Assembly: GCA_036571765.1 (NCBI GenBank)
Contig: BROE01000016.1
Span: 8,079,491-8,143,490 of the forward strand
Direction of reading: 5' to 3'
Origin: Plecoglossus altivelis
Lineage: Eukaryota; Chordata; Actinopteri; Osmeriformes; Plecoglossidae
DNA: 64,000 nt
The notes beneath the pieces are model-generated. The model saw only the letters and a list, made by a program, of their open reading frames with translations, did no database searches and was not told where the DNA came from. Positions 12,657-24,668 of the stretch are shown in pieces. A program made the position numbers and the translations under genes. The first letter of the stretch is position 1, and each line of letters begins with the position of its first letter.

Positions 12657-15600
12657 ATGCCCCTGTCGGACTCCAGTGTGCTAAAGCTATTGAACGTTTC
12701 GCAGGACTCAAACGTTGTCACTCACCATGGTCTCTGGTTCTGGACAGCCTCTGCGATCCTGGCCCGGTGTTATCCAATGGAACGAGCTTCATTAGAAAGT
12801 CAGAAACAGATCATCAGTTACTGTAGCAGAATGAGCAGTTGGGGAGTGCTGCTGCTACCAATCTGGTTTCCCTCTAGTTGTAATACTCCACTCAGAATAG
12901 GTCATCTACTCCCTCCATTAAGTAATGGAATTTCAGTTGAAGTGGAAGTTCTCTTCCAATATAAACGGTCATCTGTCAGTCAGGTCAGCTCAAGAAGTTG
13001 TATATCCTTCCCCATATCTATGGCCTTTAGATAGATTAACTAAGAGGTTGATGTGAATCAACACTGTTTAAACGTATTTAGGTTACCCCAACCAAAATAA
13101 CATATTGCCTATCAAGATTAAATAGGAATTGAAAAAACTTGATAATTTTATGGAAGGTCTCTTCAGTGGCACTGAAGAAAGACAGACTCATTATTTGAGC
13201 TATGACATTTAGGTGGTTGAGTTCCCTTTTGGCTGCAATGAGGAGGCAATCTGGTTTACATTACGTTTATTTGTTTCAATTTGTGTTCCTCCTCGCTTCT
13301 GAATTGCTCCCCCAGACACATGGGCTTTCAAAACTGTGCATCTAGAAAAAAGTGCCCAGTGGTCACAGATGTTAAAATGGTTGCGGATGGAAGCTTGCAG
13401 ACGACTAATTTGAGACGCTGTTTTTAAATCAGATTAAACTCAGAGCAGTGAGTCTTTCTGCAGCCCTACCTGCAGCTTTTGTCACATCGATCAAGCTCAA
13501 TACTGACCCCCAACCTTTCGCGGTAGCTTCCGATACGAACACACGATACTTGCCCAACCCAGGCAATAAACGGTCACAAGATCACTCCTGTGAGACGTTC
13601 CTATGTTCATCTTCCTTCAGGGGAAAGTATGACTCAACAGGAGAATATGGCCTTCTGAGGGGAGACAAAGTCACATCCTCTCCTCCAACTGATGTGCATC
13701 CGTTTTCCCCATCTCTTCCCTCCCCAGAGCTCCTGAACATCCCCACCGCCACACTGACCCACAGCAGATCTCAAAGCCGCCCATCTTCCCCCAACGCTGT
13801 AATTACGTCTGGCTAACGTTTCAAGGGACGTGCTAACTTGAAAGCCTCCCTCGTCTTTTTGAAATGATAGACGGCCCATCTTGTGGCTCTCCTGGCTATG
13901 AGGGAGATGAAAGGTGGGAGCCAAGAATGGGGCACTTGTCAGTGGGGTTAGACACTGGTTCGAGAAAAAGACAAGACTAGCAACCTTCTGTTACATCACG
14001 GAGTGACAAACAACATGTAGATTGAGTGGTATTTCCCCATTTTTAGGTAGCTGGTAAGAGATTGAATATTTGAAGAGGTTGGGCATAGAGACATTTGTAA
14101 ATTTTTTAGCTGTGCTAGATGTCATCAGCCAAGTTCAATGGGCAGAAGTGATATATTTTGCAACGTAGACTGTGTAGGGATAAGGGAAGCAGTCATGCAC
14201 TGTAGGAATCAAGGAGCTTGCATATCATGCACCTTTTACTGGCATCTGGGTGTAAGACAACTCCAGAGGAGCAGGGGCTAGTCTCTCACTGTGCCCCTGT
14301 AGAAGAAGGCCCTCTGCAAGGGGAAAGAGCATTCAAACCAGCCCCCACCACTTTGAGGACCATACATGACTGACATGCCTTGCATTGAAGACAAGTCCCT
14401 GAAGAAGGTGTGAATAACTTGTGCAATGAAGAGATGAGAAAAGCAGCCCTGTCTGTCCACCAAAGATCCTCTTTGAAATAGTATTCTACAGTTTCTTAAT
14501 ATTGACTTTGCATACAGTTTATTAAAGAATTGCCATCACACAATTTCTTGATAATGCATTATTTATTGACAAATACATAATTTATTGTAAACTGTTATCC
14601 ATTGTCACGTACGTCACAGTTTTGTGTTACTTAGACATGAAAGGTGACAAAATGTGTGTCTTATTCCCCAAAGCATTGCTCGTACTTTCTAGAACGTTCC
14701 TCTGCGCAAATTGCAAATGTTATTCAATTTAGATTATTAAGAATTCGTCTTTTGTCATTATCGGGCTCCATAATGAAGCTTTTGAATAATTAAACATTGT
14801 TTCTCATTATTTAGCGTACATTTTGATAGATATATTTAGATGTATATTTTAGTCCTACCTTACAGCAGGATGTTTGTTGATTCTACAGTAGAGCCTAACA
14901 AAATGTCCCACTCCAAGCTAACCACAGATCCAGATGCGTGTTGTTTCGGTTGAATCTCTGTTAATTTCTTTCTGTAAATCAAACAGTTTTACAAGAATAG
15001 TGCTGCCATCTGTTACCATTACGATGCTCCTGACGACATCATGTATAAGTCAACTCACTAAGCGTAGCCGGTGTCTTGTTCACTGCATGACCACCATAGG
15101 CCTTGGGATTTGAATAAGCTCAACCATACAGCTACTAAAACCTTACAGCATTGATACATATCAGACAACACAAACGGCTGACTCTGGACAGAGTCAAATG
15201 CGAACTACAATGATGGACATGTTTGAAAAGAAAACGTGAACGATTGTATGGGTCCATAGTAGCTTATTCCGGTCATCAAAGTTGTTTGGTTGATGGTGAG
15301 TCTTCAGGAGGCTTACAGGCTTTTTAAAATAAAAAGGCCATCACAAGTGAAATGGCAGATGCTCTTTAATTACTTTTCAGCCAGGAGTAGTTTGGACAGA
15401 TGTCTCAGCCACTGAAAGATAGAGGAAAATGAAGATCTGTGTTTGTGTCCAAAACACCAGTTGGTAACAGGTGTAAACATGGATGTATATCCTGTAAACT
15501 GCACATGTCAATCCAGGCTTTTCAAACTCATCCGCAACTCATGACTTTGGTATTGTATGCATGAAGGATATATGTGTTCTTGTCAGAATGGTATAGTTTT

Positions 15601-18430
15601 CTTTTGGTCTAAAACTGAAGAACAGCATCATCTGGATTAGCAGAGTACTGGTCTGGTAGCATAATAATAGAGTCAAGATTTTTAGATTCCAACCCATGTT
15701 CTGTACCTGCTACAGGACAAAACATTTTGTTCAAGGTGCTTGAACATGCTTCTGGCATTTGTCTTCAATATTAAAAAGAAATATTTAAAGGCAAAAATCT
15801 GAGGTGCAATAATTAAATCCGAAATGCCTGAAAAAAGTTACCTGCGTTGTAAAATGTAGAAAGCATATTTCAAGGGAGCCTTGTCAGTGTGCCCTTAATC
15901 TGATACCCAAAACAGATAATGGGAAGTAAATCATATCTTAAAACTGTATGAATGTATAAGGGTTATCTCACATGTTTTGTAAAGCAAAAAAGATAAATAC
16001 TTGGGGATCACAGATCACTTCAATCTGGGAAATATATGGAACGTGAAAGAATGTACTATGGCTGGAGGAAGGGCTTTTGCATAATTGGGATAGCATACGT
16101 TATCTTTTGTTCTATATGGGAGGTAGGCCTACACATGTGTATCTCGTGAGGAAAAGCTTAGGTATGGATAAGTCATTGGATATCCCTGTGTTGAAATCTA
16201 ATCATTTCTTTGCTCTGCCATGGCACCTGGATTTGGAGGAAATTGAGGTTGATGGGTAGACTTGGCTCCAGGGAAAACATGCTCATTTAAAATACAGACC
16301 TGATTAATTTTGAGCACAGACCTGTCACTTGGGCTAATAGTTGTGCTGTAGTTGATTGAGGTTGTTGTTGAAGTCAACAATGAACATAAACTGCCTCTTG
16401 TACTATATTTAAAGGGTATCACTTTGTTGTTCATTGGAGCTCTTTATTAGCCTGGTCCTTACCAGACTCTCATACATTTCAGTTCCACAGAGGCGGAATC
16501 AAAATTGAGCAGAAGTACATAAGATGGCAGTGCCAGGCTGGATCTATGGCACAGAACATCCCAATATTGATTTAGTTGTTGTTGTGTTTATTCCAATCAG
16601 CCTGGCTCTACAAGGCTACTTCCTCCCTGAGAACTGTTCAACATGATGCTTTGGGGTGGGGTGGATAGAGAAACCTCTTTGGAAAAGGATGTTTGTTCTG
16701 ACTGTTCTGTTTCTCAACAACTGTTTCCTGAAATGCCCTGAGAACCTACTCACGTCAACGAGGCAAGGGTGAGTCATACCCCTGGGACAATGTCATATAT
16801 GGAGATCATTGGCGGTGGCATGCCAAATAACCTGGTCCTCGTCAGACACCCACGTGTTTTCATAAGGCAGTTTGGGACTGAAAGTGGTTTGAGAGGAACT
16901 GCAAGCCAGACTTCACGCCATCCATCCTCACTGTCAGTCAACAGATGAAAAGAAATCACAGGTCCAATGTAATTAGAGCCAGTATAAGAATGCACCTAAG
17001 ACTAAACCTTTTTTTAGTAGACAGCCTTCATGACACATACGTCAAATTATATTCTAACCCCCCCCCCCTCCACTCCTTCAAACAGTGGGCCACCTCGGCC
17101 TGGTCTGGCACTGCAGGGGCCTGGCCGGACTGCTAAAGCCATCAACCTGCCCTGGCCTGGGCCAGATAAATCAGCTTGTAATAACAGACGTCAGCAGGTA
17201 AGGGGGGTTTGAGGAGGTCCAAGCTACCTGCTCTAAATCTCCAGTCCTGCTGTCCGTCCAACATCCACTTTGGTGTGGAGAGTGGCGTGTAATCTGCTCT
17301 TACCCCCGGAGTGACTCGACCACCCCCTGATTTAAGACTGTGAGAAGAATTTTTTTTCTTCGCCTAGAGTTTCCTTGTTTGGCTCCGTATTCTGTTTTGT
17401 TTAGTTCAGTTTACCATTACTATAATAATGTAATTGTACCATGATTTGAAATAGGTCTTCCCATATGCAGACACAAAAACGAGAACAATTTTTTTGTTTA
17501 TTTTCGGATAGACGATCTGTTCATCTGTTGATGTTAAAACTTCAAGAACAAAACCTTTAACTGAGAGAATGTCCACTGTTTTATGTGCTTCATCTGCTTA
17601 CGGTGAGTTGATAATAATAAGCATGTTTCTTTTCTCGAAGCTGAATGAAATGAACAGAAAATGAAGACTCTATCTCAATCTATCTGAAGAGTTAATAGAT
17701 TTACGAACACGGCCCAGCTTTTTACCCAACCTGTGAAGTCATCCCCAAAATGGCCTCTTGAATCCCTTCCAGTAGCATGACGAATCAGCAGTAAAAACAA
17801 CCCTTAATATGTAGCCCACTGCAGCAGTGGGATGATAGATGAGGCAGACAGGCTGGCTGCTGCTATGGCTGCTGCTTCCAGCTGAGGCAGCCTTCCAGGC
17901 CCCAGGTCGTCAGGAGTGCGTCCCCACCAGGGTTGCCTTTCCTGGGCCTGCTCTTGTCTTACGTGGCTGTGCCGCTGGAGTGGGAAGGGGGTCACAGAGG
18001 AGGGACAGAGTAGCTGCCCCAAGGCTGGTTGTCTGGGAGGTCTTTCTATGCCTGCCTGTTCTTGTATTTGAAGTGAAGCGACATGCCAAAGCCAGAATAG
18101 CAGCCCTGCTTGACCTGTTTCTGCTGTTTACCATGTTGGCCACCAAGTTGTATAGGGCACATCTGACACTGATTAGGTAAGCAGGCATGACCAATCTCTA
18201 GTTCACCCTGTTAGCAAAATAACACATGAATATATTATATACAACACACACACAATATACTGCATATACACAGTAATGACAGTCTCTCAGTGTCTCTCTA
18301 TTTCCCTGTGATGGGACCAGCAGCCTCTATGACTGATACCAGCCGTTCCCATGTGAACACTTTGAAGTCCCAGCTGCATTTGTTTCCGCTGTCCTGCAGG
18401 TGCTGGCAACACCAAAGGATAGGCATAGAT

Positions 18431-18481
18431 GGAGAGAGAGAGACAGACAGACAGAGAGACAGACAGACAGAGAGAGCGAGC
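18431..18481. repeat. (GA)/(GACA) compound microsatellite
   Basis: GA units followed by interleaved GACAGACA and GAGA blocks on the plus strand. Confidence 0.93.
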
Positions 18482-19310
18482 GAAAGCTTTACACACCACT
18501 GTCTCGTAAAACATGCACAGCTTTTCTACAAATATTCTGTATCTGCCATAAAAGACAACAGGTTGGAGTTAACATCTGCACGGCATATGAGGACAAACCG
18601 CAGAAGTCCTCGAGGCGGCAGATGTGTTAATGCATAAACAATGTAACGTTAGAGTCTTGCGCAGGTGTAAAAGACTGGGCCTCTGAAACAGTGAAGGTCG
18701 GAAGGCTGTGCAACGTCCGCTTTTGATTGATACTCCACATTTGTTTTTGGAGGTGTCAAGTCACGCAAGGGTTTGTTAATGGAGCTTTGACTGCTTCTTG
18801 TCGTGAGAGAGTCATGTGTGGGAGAGGAAGATTTGATTTAGATTTTTTTATGGTCTCTCCTGCAATATATTGAGGGAGATTCTACTGAAATGTACTATGA
18901 CTATGAAGTTTAAGGTCAAAGTATTCATTGGGTAACAGTTACACTGATAGTAAAATGTGCCCACCCTAAAATGACATCATGCAGTTATCACCCTGCGTTG
19001 GTCTGTTCCATAGGTTCATCTCGGAAAGTGAGTTAGTAACTTAATCCCTTGTATGCATACCATCCATGAACATGTAGGTACAAAATATTCGATTTTTTAT
19101 CAAAGTCTACTCATCTCACAGTGTTGAGTACAATCCGATTATCAAAATGAGGTCACATTTGCTTTTTTAGTCATCTGGCATTACCAAATAGGCCTGCAAT
19201 TTATATAGACCATACTGTCTTATTCTTACCCGTTTGAAAAATTACTATTCCAGAACGGCCCCCTCATATATCAAACTCCAATAATATTAGTTATTTGAAA
19301 GTGTTATTGT

Positions 19311-19392
19311 AAGTGGAGCTGCACTATATATGACACTGTGCAGTGGTCAAATGTGACACTGTTAACAAGCACAGTGAAGTGCAGCTCCACTT
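19311..19392. ncRNA. 82-nt hairpin, candidate microRNA-precursor-sized foldback
   Basis: AAGTGGAGCTGCACT at 19311-19325 is the exact reverse complement of AGTGCAGCTCCACTT at 19378-19392 (15 bp). Inside it, CACTGTGC at 19334-19341 pairs with GCACAGTG at 19369-19376 (8 bp). At the tip, AGTGgTCA folds on TGACACT around an AATG loop. The unpaired bases are 8 nt on the left between the outer and middle stems and 8 nt on the right between the middle and tip stems. The size fits a Drosha-type precursor, but the bulges are large for one. The strand is unknown because both strands fold. It could instead be a palindromic scar or cis element. I do not recognise it as a named microRNA. Confidence 0.35.
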
Positions 19393-21949
19393 CTGCACAT
19401 GGATTTATATTATCTTCCAAATAAGGTCCTGTTCCTTAATGTTTGAAACATGTTCTTAACCTGATCTCTGCGCCTAATTCTGTAGTAAGAGACAGATTTA
19501 AGTCAAGTCATTTAAGATTTGAGAGAAGTGCTACTGAATGCACAGATCCACATTCGATAATCATTTGTATAACAGTGTAGTTCAACGCCTCTCGCAGAAA
19601 CCATGTGAAGATTCACAGTACTCTCGGCAAACGTACGTGGAAATCTGCACTCAAAGTAACAGACTCCCACTTCTTTAGGTCAAAGGACAGCCGATCAGTT
19701 TGTAGAACAGAGTAAAAACACATTTTCTCTTTGAGCTTTCGAGGGGCATTGCCTCTGGCCTTTCTTTTCATTTAATGCAAGTCTGTTGATGTCCACCCTC
19801 GCAAGCTGTTTTCACTTTTACTCAAACGTGTCTATTCCAATGCCCTGACGTCCAGCTTTCAAGCTGTTCACATGTGATCTCCAGGGTGAGTGATAGAAAG
19901 CTTCCAGGTAGAGAAAACAGACATTAAGAGTTACAATAGCATTTGGGCATTGAGGACTGGGCCTTTTAAGAGCAAATGTGCTTCACAGCTGACACCAATC
20001 ATAGCAACACAGCACAAGCTGGTCTGATGTTTACTTCAGGGTAGATGATGGGCGAGCTGGGGCCTTTTCAAATGGACTGTTCTTCATCAAGCACAATGTT
20101 CTTGGTGAGTCAATGCTTGTAGCTAAACTAACAATTACTACCAGCCAGGGATTGTATCCTCACAAGAAATGTATCAGTCCATTGCTGTTAAAAGCAGGTT
20201 TAAAGTCAGACCAAGGCTAGGTGAATACATCTACTTGCATGGTTAGCATACAACCTCAGCGAACATTAAATGTTCTCTAAAGATCGTTGGCTTAAAGCGT
20301 TGGCTGACTTACACTTAAATTGTTAAGACTCACTTATCTGCTGTGTTATATAAACTCTGATGTACTAATCGCTATGGCTTGCAATAGTAATTCAATCTAG
20401 GTGTTGGATTGTGAAAACCACCAGTGAGGCACATGTCAGTGCACCCCAAAATAGGATAGTGTGTCTTTCCTTGGCTTTGTATAACACTGTTGTGTAGAAG
20501 CACACAGGTCAGTGAGGGTCAATGAGGGTCACTAACGATGTGAGGTCACCATGCTGTCACACGGCTGCAGAGACAGACCCTGTTCTCACAGGAACAACTG
20601 GCACGATGACTTGCTTGACATTTGAATGTCATATTGAAGCAACTGGTGCTGACCAATCCTTTTCCTGATAATGCTGCCATCCAGGTGAATTGAAAATGCG
20701 TAGTAAAAGTGTCAATATATCTCAGAGCTTCTCCCCATAATTAGAATGGAGGTTAGGAAAGGACATCTCTGTTTCACAGGAGCTTGTAAAGTAGGCAGAA
20801 GCCCTTACCCAGCAAGCTAATAGACTTCATTGACCCCTCTTTATGGACGGCAGCATGGGCCGCAGATTGAACCTCCTCCCCTCTCCTCCCCACCTCCTGA
20901 GCAGCTGTCCCTCCTTTGGTGGAGGTCCATCCCTTTCTAGCAGGAGTGAGCTGCAAGGCTACGGTGGAATGTGGAATGGTTCCTCCCTTTAGAACCTGAT
21001 GGTCTTAGCAGGTTTGGCAATCAGTGGGAGACTAACGTCGGTGGGCGAGGTGGGGGGAGGATGGGGGGTGGGGGGTAGCAGAGACAGGTCAGTGATGCCA
21101 CGCCTGGGAAAATGATCAAGTCAGTCCACGGCAGATGGAATGGCATTGTCTTGCCTTCTTCCTTCTCTCAGGTGACACAGTCTCACTCTTTTCGTTTTTC
21201 CGGTCTCTGTCTCCCCCACCGCACGAAGAAATGGCCAATGATTATACCCAATGTCTCTCGTTCTCTCACCCCCACCTTCACTATCTTTAGTCTTTCCCTT
21301 TCTTTTCCCACTAAGTCTCTCTCTGCCCCCGTGTCCCAGGAAACAACCTCCTAGTAAGGACTGGGAAATAAGCAGAGCAGAGGGGAAGGATCGTGAGGTG
21401 GATGGCTGGGAGGCCAGTATGGATTGTCGTCTCCATTTACTGGAGGAAGTGGATCTGCGTGTCAGATCTCGCCACGCATAAAGCTGTCAAAGTCCAATTG
21501 ATAGTGATGAACAACCGCTGGGGATCAGGGAGGGTGATGAAGGGACTGAAGATGAATTGCATGGATGACGGCTGAGTGGGCAGCTTCCTTCATGCTGGTT
21601 CACTACAGAAAAGACAGGCTCAACGCTACTAGCCAGAGCTCAAATTTTGGGTTAATTTGTAGAAGTAGCGCTGCTGCTTACCATTTGTTTCAGTTCTTTG
21701 AACAATTGGAGAGACTTCTCATGATTTCTAAGTAAGTGATTGTAAGTGACAAGAGCCTAGTTTAATGTTGAAATACATGTACATGTTGTAATTATTAATA
21801 GTCACAGAAAAAGCCTCTTGTTAATTCTGACACATTACTGGAAATCATACAAAGAAAATGAGGCATGGAAAGCTCAATCTCAAAAACAGATTCAGAAATA
21901 AATCATGTGGAATTTAACATGCTTGAGGTGGTCATACGGTCAAGCCAGC
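19393..21949. other. Gene-free stretch
   Basis: No supported gene. It contains a near-consensus DR1 element at 19677-19689 and a G-rich run at 21041-21075. Confidence 0.55.
21041..21075 (+). repeat. G-rich run, potential G-quadruplex
   Basis: The plus strand carries a GGG run, then GGGGGG three times, separated by short linkers. This meets the four-run pattern for a quadruplex. Confidence 0.7.
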
Positions 21950-23030
21950 TCTGCCGCTCTGCCCCCTGTCAGCTCTGCCCCTGTCAGCTCTACTGCTCTG
22001 CCCCTGTCAGCTCTGCCCCCTGTCAGCTGTACTGCTTCGCCTCCTGTCAGCTATACTGCTCTGCCCCCCCATCTGCTCTACTTCTCTGCCCCCTGTCAGC
22101 TCTGCCCCCTGTCAGCTCCACTGCTCTGCCCCTGTCAGCTCTGCCCCCTGTCAGCTCTACTTCTCTGCACCCTGTCGCTCTGCCCCTGTCAGCTCTACTG
22201 CTCTGCCCCTGTCAGCTTCTGCCCCCTGTCACGCCTTCTGCCCCCTGTCAGCTCCACTGCTCTGCCCCTGTCAGCTCTGCCCACTGTCAAGCTCTACTTC
22301 TCTGCACCCTGTCAGGCTTCTCCCCCTGTCAGCTCCTACTGCTCTGCCCCTGTCAGCTTCTGCCCCTGTCAGCTCTCTACTCCTGCCCCCTGTCTGCTCT
22401 GCTGCTCTGCCTCCTGTCAAGCTCTGCCCCCTGTCAGCTCTACGTGCGCATAACATATGGANNNNNNNNNNNNNNNNNNNNNNNNNNNNNNNNNNNNNNN
22501 NNNNNNNNNNNNNNNNNNNNNNNNNNNNNNNNNNNNNNNNNNNNNNNNNNNNNNNNNNNNNNNNNNNNNNNNNNNNNNNNNNNNNNNNNNNNNNNNNNNN
22601 NNNNACTGCTCTGCCCCTGTCAGCTCTGCCCCCTGTCAGCTCTACTACTCTGCCCCCTGTCTGCTCTGCTGCTCTGCCTCCTGTCAGCTCTGCCCCCTGT
22701 CAGCTCTACTTCTCTGCACCCTGTCAGCTCTGCCCCCTGTCAGCTCTACTGCTCTGCCCCTGTCAGCTCTGCCCCCTGTCAGCTCTGCTACTCTGCCCCC
22801 TGTCAGCTCTGCCCCCTGTCTGCTCTGCTGCTCTGCCTCCTGTCAGCTCTGCCCCCTGTCGGCTCTGCTTCTCTGCCCCCTGTCAGCTCCACCGCTCTGC
22901 TCCCTGGCAGCTCCACTGCTCTGCCCCCTGTCAGCTCTGCCCCCTGTCAGCTCTGCCCCCTGTCGGCTCTGCTTCTCTGCCCGCTGTCAGCTCCACCGCT
23001 CTGCTCCCTGGCAGCTCCTCCTCTGCCTAT
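21950..23030. repeat. Minisatellite, core CTCTGCCCCCTGTCAG, with higher-order 39-40 bp period
   Basis: About 1.08 kb, including a gap, is made of a 15-16-bp core (CTCTGCCCC or CTCTGCCCCC, then TGTCAG). It often alternates with an extra CTCTACTG-type spacer, giving a 39-40-bp higher-order unit. Variants include ACTTCTCTGC, TGCTCTGCTG and CTCCACTG. Long open frames exist in more than one reading frame because the repeat lacks stop codons; they are not evidence of a protein. The strand is strongly pyrimidine-biased. Confidence 0.95.
22462..22604. other. Assembly gap (143 N)
   Basis: A run of N lies inside the minisatellite. The 20 bases just before it are not repeat-like (TACGTGCGCATAACATATGG), unlike the 3' edge, which resumes in repeat phase. 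The true array length is therefore unknown. Confidence 0.99.
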
Positions 23031-23390
23031 TGGGAAGTTCGCCTTTGAAGTGGATGCAATCTAAATGAGTCCTCTGGTATTTTAGAAATAATTCAACCTT
23101 GAATGTTGAAGCACTTCAGCTTCAAATCGAACACAACAAACAATAATGTTTATGACTGTAATCAAGGCTCACTGGTACCATGTTTATTTCACTACCAGAC
23201 GATGTTTTATCATAATGACTCGTCTCATTACAGCCATATGTTTGCTTAGTATGAACCAGACCCAGTTGGTTTGTTTTAATTTTGCTTATATTTCTGTTGT
23301 CTCACGTCAATAACCATGCTTTTTTGTGTTCTAATTTGGTAATATAAAACAAAAGTGAAAATGTCCGTGTGCGTTTGTTTAGATGTGTAT

Positions 23391-23408
23391 GTGTGTGTGT
23401 GTGTGTGT
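23391..23408. repeat. (GT)9 microsatellite
   Basis: Nine perfect GT units are read directly from the sequence. Confidence 0.93.
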
Positions 23409-23586
23409 GGAGGGAGCAAAGGGTTTCAATGAATTAAGGGCTTCTCCTTCAAGCTCCCACCTTCCTCCTGAGGGGGTAAGGTTGTACCCCTGAGGGCAGA
23501 AATCCCCATGCCTCCTTTAACTGCTACTCAAGCTTCCTGCTCGAACCCTTCAGGCTTTGTTCTCATGTTGTGAGAACAGGGCGCTG

Positions 23587-23587
<1 letters not shown>

Positions 23588-23628
<41 letters not shown>
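23588..23628. repeat. (AC)20 microsatellite
   Basis: About twenty perfect AC units are read directly from the sequence. Confidence 0.96.
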
Positions 23629-23632
<4 letters not shown>

Positions 23633-23766
23633 CTGGGCCCTTTGAGCCATGTGGTCTTCTAATTTGTCCTGATAACTGCCAGATGATGAGGTTGGGGCCA
23701 AGGAGCACTCAGTGAGGGGGGGGGGCTCCTACTGACTGACGGATCAACTCTCTCTCTCCACTACAG

Positions 23767-23936
23767 TGTACGAAAGGACAGGAAGGGGGTCTAAGATTTG
23801 GAAAGACAACTCCACTTCCTGTGTCATGGGACCTATCCCAGACTATCACCTGTGTCCGGTGGTCCTCTACCACGCCATTCACAGGCAGCCGCAAGGAAGG
23901 ACCGGGGATCCGAGAGAGGAGGACCTTGGGAGAACG
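23767..23936 (+). other. Orphan exon candidate (170 bp, one frame open)
   Basis: A strong polypyrimidine tract and CTACAG precede the interval, and ACG|GTAAGC follows it. One frame is open throughout, entering in phase 1 and leaving in phase 0. It reads YERTGRGSKIWKDNSTSCVM and onward for 56 complete codons. I do not recognise the peptide. It could be a coding exon of an unseen gene, a non-coding RNA exon or chance splice-like sites. No partner exon was found nearby. Confidence 0.3.
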
Positions 23937-24646
23937 GTAAGCCCATAGCCAGAAAACAGGTAGTTTCGCTTCAGTAAATGAATGAAAAGCTGTATTATAC
24001 CGGATAACAGCCATAATACCGACCGACCTCAACCACCAATCTGTGTTACAAAACCAGATTTCCCCCCCACTGTTTATTTATCCTTTTTAGGCTATTCAGG
24101 AATGTTGTAATCTTTCAGAACCAGTAGCTAGATACAATCGGCCACCCGCGTTCTTATCTTGACAATCAACCAATATCAATGAGGACTGGGAGCAACTGAG
24201 AGTTTGGTAGTAAAAGCATACTCACGATGAGAAAAAGCAGCTGTTCCTTTGTCCATGAACCAGATTTTGCTGTAGTGACTCAATAAGAGGTTTACTATTA
24301 TTTTCACAATAAAATCACAAAAACAAAATATTATAATTTATCTCGGCAATTCTGTATGGTTGGGAGCTAAACACACAGAGATCTGGGGAAACTACAGATC
24401 ATGAAATAATAAAAACCGTCTACAAACATCACCACCATTTACACCAAAGAAGTCAATCACATCCATTCTAGATTCAGCCCTTTTCCCAATTTTGTTTACA
24501 GGTGTCTCTGCTAAAGAGAGAGAGAGAGAAAAAAGAGAGTTCAAGGTAGCACTGAAGACTGGCAGGCCCAGAAGATTCTTGTTCTCAGTGACTCCAACAC
24601 TATGCAACTGCACACTAACATCTTATTTACATTCAGTTGATTTAGG

Positions 24647-24668
24647 ATATACTGTAGCTACAGTATAT
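24647..24668. repeat. 22-bp perfect palindrome
   Basis: ATATACTGTAG at 24647-24657 is followed directly by its exact reverse complement, with no spacer. Confidence 0.95.

Larger units (their letters stand above)
10682..19310. other. Gene-free stretch, AT-rich, with small repeats
   Basis: No supported gene. It contains (TG)11 at 12635-12656, poly-C at 17058-17068, (GA)/(GACA) repeats at 18431-18481, an AT-rich TAAT-dense block at about 14480-14870, and an open frame at 17839-18180 that starts like a signal peptide but lacks other support. Confidence 0.55.

Noticed and set aside
13930..14000. GGTTCGAGA string considered as part of a tRNA gene
   Set aside because: No cloverleaf arms or A box could be drawn around it.
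21865..23068. Open frames of 399, 203 and 182 codons rich in Leu, Ser, Pro and Cys
   Set aside because: They are produced by the stop-free minisatellite in several frames at once and run through the N gap. The first part before 21950 has no recognisable start context or domain.
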